In this document: positions 5,895 through 7,452 of the stretch, piece by piece
Position numbering within the stretch: the stretch's first letter is position 1
Layout: each line of letters begins with the position of its first letter
Assembly: GCA_017601265.1 (NCBI GenBank)
Contig: JAFNJA010000048.1
Location: forward strand, 1-7,452
Reading direction: 5' to 3'
Length of the DNA: 7,452 bases
DNA from: Candidatus Brockarchaeota archaeon
GTDB lineage: Archaea > Thermoproteota > EX4484-205 > DTQO01
The notes under the pieces: generated by a model
Database searches by the model: none
What the model saw: only the letters and a program-made list of their open reading frames with translations
Told to the model about the DNA's origin: nothing
Position numbers and translations under genes: made by a program

Positions 5895-7174
5895 TATTGC
5901 CGCGAAATGCCGTACAACTTCGCGGGGTTCCTTTCCAATAGGTCTGTCGCTAGCTCCTTCGCGGTCTCGATCGAGTAAAAGCCGTCTTCCACCATCTCGG
6001 CCAGGACTCGCGCGACCTGGGATTTTACCAGGCAGGCCTTCCCGTAGCTCCACTCGACAACGTACGCGTCGCTGAAGAACCCGTTGATCTTGTTGGCCGG
6101 AAGCATCTGCAGCCTTTCCCTCAAAATTTCCCTGATGATCGAAGGGTAAAGGTTGTACCACCAGTAACCTGAAACGTGGACGTTGGGGTAGTTCTTCGCG
6201 ATGACCGTCAACTCTTGCGACTGGACCCTGTTCGCAAGGAACACGTCGAATTCGACATCCTTAAACTCGTGGAAGGCTTGGCAGTAGGAGAGCAGCATGC
6301 CAGGTTCGAAAGCGGTAATGGCGAGGTCCGGGGGCGAGGCGCCTGGGACCGGCCTCGTCACGCCCACCATCATCTGGAAAGGCACGCGGTTCTCCGCCGC
6401 CCTCTCCAGGATTTCGCCGAGGGCGTACGAGGAGAGGGAATTCCTCTCTTCCCTTGCCAAGTCCCCGCCCTTGAGGAGATTCTCGAACGCCGATCTGGCC
6501 TTCCCCCTGTCGGGCTTCACGTAGAACTCGCTCGGGAGGAAGCTCGCGGTCACGGCCACGCAACCCCTGAACTTCTTGAACAAATCGGTCAACGCCTCTT
6601 CGAAATCGCCCATAGTTTCGACGCCGCGGCCGGTCGACTTGGACAGGTTCCTAAGCGAAGCAGGGCTCAACCTCCCGATGAGCGGCTCGATCCTGAGGGC
6701 TCCGGCGAAGAGCGAAGGGTCGTGATCGGGAGGCTCGGTGGCGTAGTCGAAGGTCAGGAAGGTCTTCCGGATCCCGCCCCTTTTCCTGAGGACCTCCTCA
6801 GCCCTGTCCGCTCGGCCGGAGTTCGCAACGATTCTTTCGCGCAACGAAGGGTAATTGGATTCCGTGACATCTCCTTCGAAGCCGTAGATGTCCTCCAAGA
6901 TCCTCTTAAGGCACCAGTACGTGGTCGTGTTCCTTATCAAGCGCATGTACGGCACCGCCCCCTTTGCCCTCTGTTCCGGTTCCTTCCCTTCCGAAAGGAT
7001 TTCTTCGGGCACCCCCGCCGACCTGAGCTCCGTCGCCAAGTAGTGGTAAAGCAGGATGTCCGCCGCTGTCTTGGCGGACGGGCGCGAAGGATCGATATGC
7101 GAATGTATGTCGACGATCTTCGATTCGCTTATTTCCTCCATCAGCCTATCGAACGCTTTGCTCCGGGGTTCCAT
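5894..7174 (-). CDS. Uronate isomerase-like amidohydrolase-superfamily protein
   Basis: This is a 426-residue TIM-barrel hydrolase/isomerase-type protein. Features shared with uronate isomerase (UxaC, which converts glucuronate or galacturonate to the keto acid) are DIHSHID with a metal-binding H24-x-H26, the helix LLYHYLATEL (41-50), VPFQMMVGVTRP (264-275), FDVFLANR (309-316), NVHVSGYWWYN (331-341), and D369 in FFSDAY, the probable metal-bound catalytic aspartate. The C-terminus NPAKLYG (416-422) is typical of amidohydrolase-2 proteins. The overall layout is therefore UxaC-like and the length is close to the usual 420-470. Differences are Met268 where UxaC proteins have a histidine after PxQ, and VEWSYGK in place of the family's RHEYFRR. 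The substrate may differ, and a hydrolase or decarboxylase role is possible. ATG 7174 follows a TATA box by about 32 bases. The protein is likely cytoplasmic, as no signal peptide is seen. Confidence 0.75.
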   Translation of the reverse strand: MEPRSKAFDRLMEEISESKIVDIHSHIDPSRPSAKTAADILLYHYLATELRSAGVPEEILSEGKEPEQRAKGAVPYMRLIRNTTTYWCLKRILEDIYGFEGDVTESNYPSLRERIVANSGRADRAEEVLRKRGGIRKTFLTFDYATEPPDHDPSLFAGALRIEPLIGRLSPASLRNLSKSTGRGVETMGDFEEALTDLFKKFRGCVAVTASFLPSEFYVKPDRGKARSAFENLLKGGDLAREERNSLSSYALGEILERAAENRVPFQMMVGVTRPVPGASPPDLAITAFEPGMLLSYCQAFHEFKDVEFDVFLANRVQSQELTVIAKNYPNVHVSGYWWYNLYPSIIREILRERLQMLPANKINGFFSDAYVVEWSYGKACLVKSQVARVLAEMVEDGFYSIETAKELATDLLERNPAKLYGISRQ

Positions 7175-7202
7175 GGCGACCGTGCCTGATGCAAAACCGG
7201 GC

Positions 7203-7210
7203 TTTATAAC
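7203..7210 (-). promoter_or_regulatory. TATA box for the uronate isomerase-like gene
   Basis: On the minus strand this reads GTTATAAA, centred about 32 bases before the ATG at 7174. The predicted transcription start near 7180 leaves a leader of only about six bases, so the mRNA is close to leaderless. Confidence 0.65.
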
Positions 7211-7213
7211 GCA

Positions 7214-7226
7214 TATCCCCGGGATA
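7214..7226. repeat. 13-base palindrome just upstream of a TATA box
   Basis: TATCCCCGGGATA is a perfect 6-1-6 inverted repeat centred at 7220. It lies 14 bases upstream of the centre of the TATA box at 7203-7210 and 10 bases after the stop of the TPP-enzyme gene. It could be an operator for the uronate isomerase-like gene, or part of the 3' end of the preceding gene. No T-run follows it on the minus strand, which argues against a bacterial-style terminator. Confidence 0.45.
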
Positions 7227-7235
7227 GTGCTTGCG

Positions 7236-7452
7236 CTACGTTACCCCGTAGAACTCCAAAAAGCCGGGAGGCAAATCCGACCCGTCCACGACGAAGTCGA
7301 CGACGGCCGGCACGCCATCCACGTTGGCTTTGAATGCCCTCTTCAAAGCCTCGCCAACGTCTCCCGGGTTCTCGACCCTCTCGCCGTGGCATTTCGAAGC
7401 CTCGGCCAGCTTCGCGAAATCGGGTTGCACCTCGAAATCGACGGCGACGCAA
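7236..7452 (-). CDS. C-terminal end of a thiamine-diphosphate-dependent enzyme (partial)
   Basis: The last 71 codons of a gene that continues beyond the right edge are present. The sequence VQPDFAKLAEASKCHGERV, then PGDVGEALKRAF and VPAVVDFVVDG, is the classic C-terminal segment of the acetolactate synthase / benzoylformate decarboxylase / oxalyl-CoA decarboxylase superfamily. In full-length members this lies at the end of the PYR/PP-type fold, after the GDG...N motif that binds thiamine diphosphate and magnesium. That motif falls outside the window, so the particular enzyme cannot be told. The protein ends with LEFYGVT. The downstream gene on the same strand has its own promoter-like box, so co-transcription is not required. 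The superfamily assignment is fairly secure; acetolactate synthase is only the most common possibility. Confidence 0.75.
   Translation of the reverse strand, partial: CVAVDFEVQPDFAKLAEASKCHGERVENPGDVGEALKRAFKANVDGVPAVVDFVVDGSDLPPGFLEFYGVT

Overview
The window looks like a piece of an archaeal chromosome, probably from a thermophilic, GC-rich member of the TACK group. The assignment to Archaea is fairly firm and the lineage is a guess. The evidence is TATA-box-like elements 26-50 bases upstream of several starts, genes that seem to be leaderless or nearly so, TTG/GTG starts, heavy use of AGG for arginine, and an archaeal-type zinc-ribbon membrane protein. No rRNA, tRNA, CRISPR array, insertion sequence or phage gene was seen.

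Layout from left to right. Positions 80-1069 (+) encode a leaderless, almost entirely coiled-coil protein of unknown role. Positions 1192-1716 (+) encode a small FMN-dependent nitroreductase-family oxidoreductase. Positions 1717-2117 hold no intact gene. They carry a minus-strand reading frame of about 112 codons, interrupted by two in-frame stops and lying just downstream of the next gene, which I read as a decayed gene. Positions 2118-3353 (-) encode a PLP-dependent DegT/DnrJ/EryC1/StrS-family sugar aminotransferase. Positions 3518-4027 (-) encode a second nitroreductase of the same subfamily. It is divergent from 4179-5321 (+), a GH3-type acyl-adenylate-forming enzyme that stops before the usual C-terminal lid domain. 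That gene runs tail to tail into 5318-5854 (-), a zinc-ribbon protein with four membrane segments. Positions 5894-7174 (-) encode an amidohydrolase-superfamily protein resembling uronate isomerase. Positions 7236-7452 (-) are the C-terminal end of a thiamine-diphosphate enzyme that continues beyond the window.

The genes do not form one obvious pathway. Most have their own promoter-like element, so they appear to be mainly single transcription units. Loose themes are sugar chemistry (aminotransferase, uronate isomerase-like protein, possibly the TPP enzyme), flavin redox chemistry (two nitroreductases) and carboxylate activation (GH3 enzyme). The clearest unexplained signals are short symmetric or repeated sequences at four promoters (18-30, 1141-1170, 4053-4092, 7214-7226), the decayed frame at 1756-2094, the lid-less GH3 enzyme, and a uronate-isomerase-like protein with altered active-site signatures. 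I did not find a convincing new multi-gene system.
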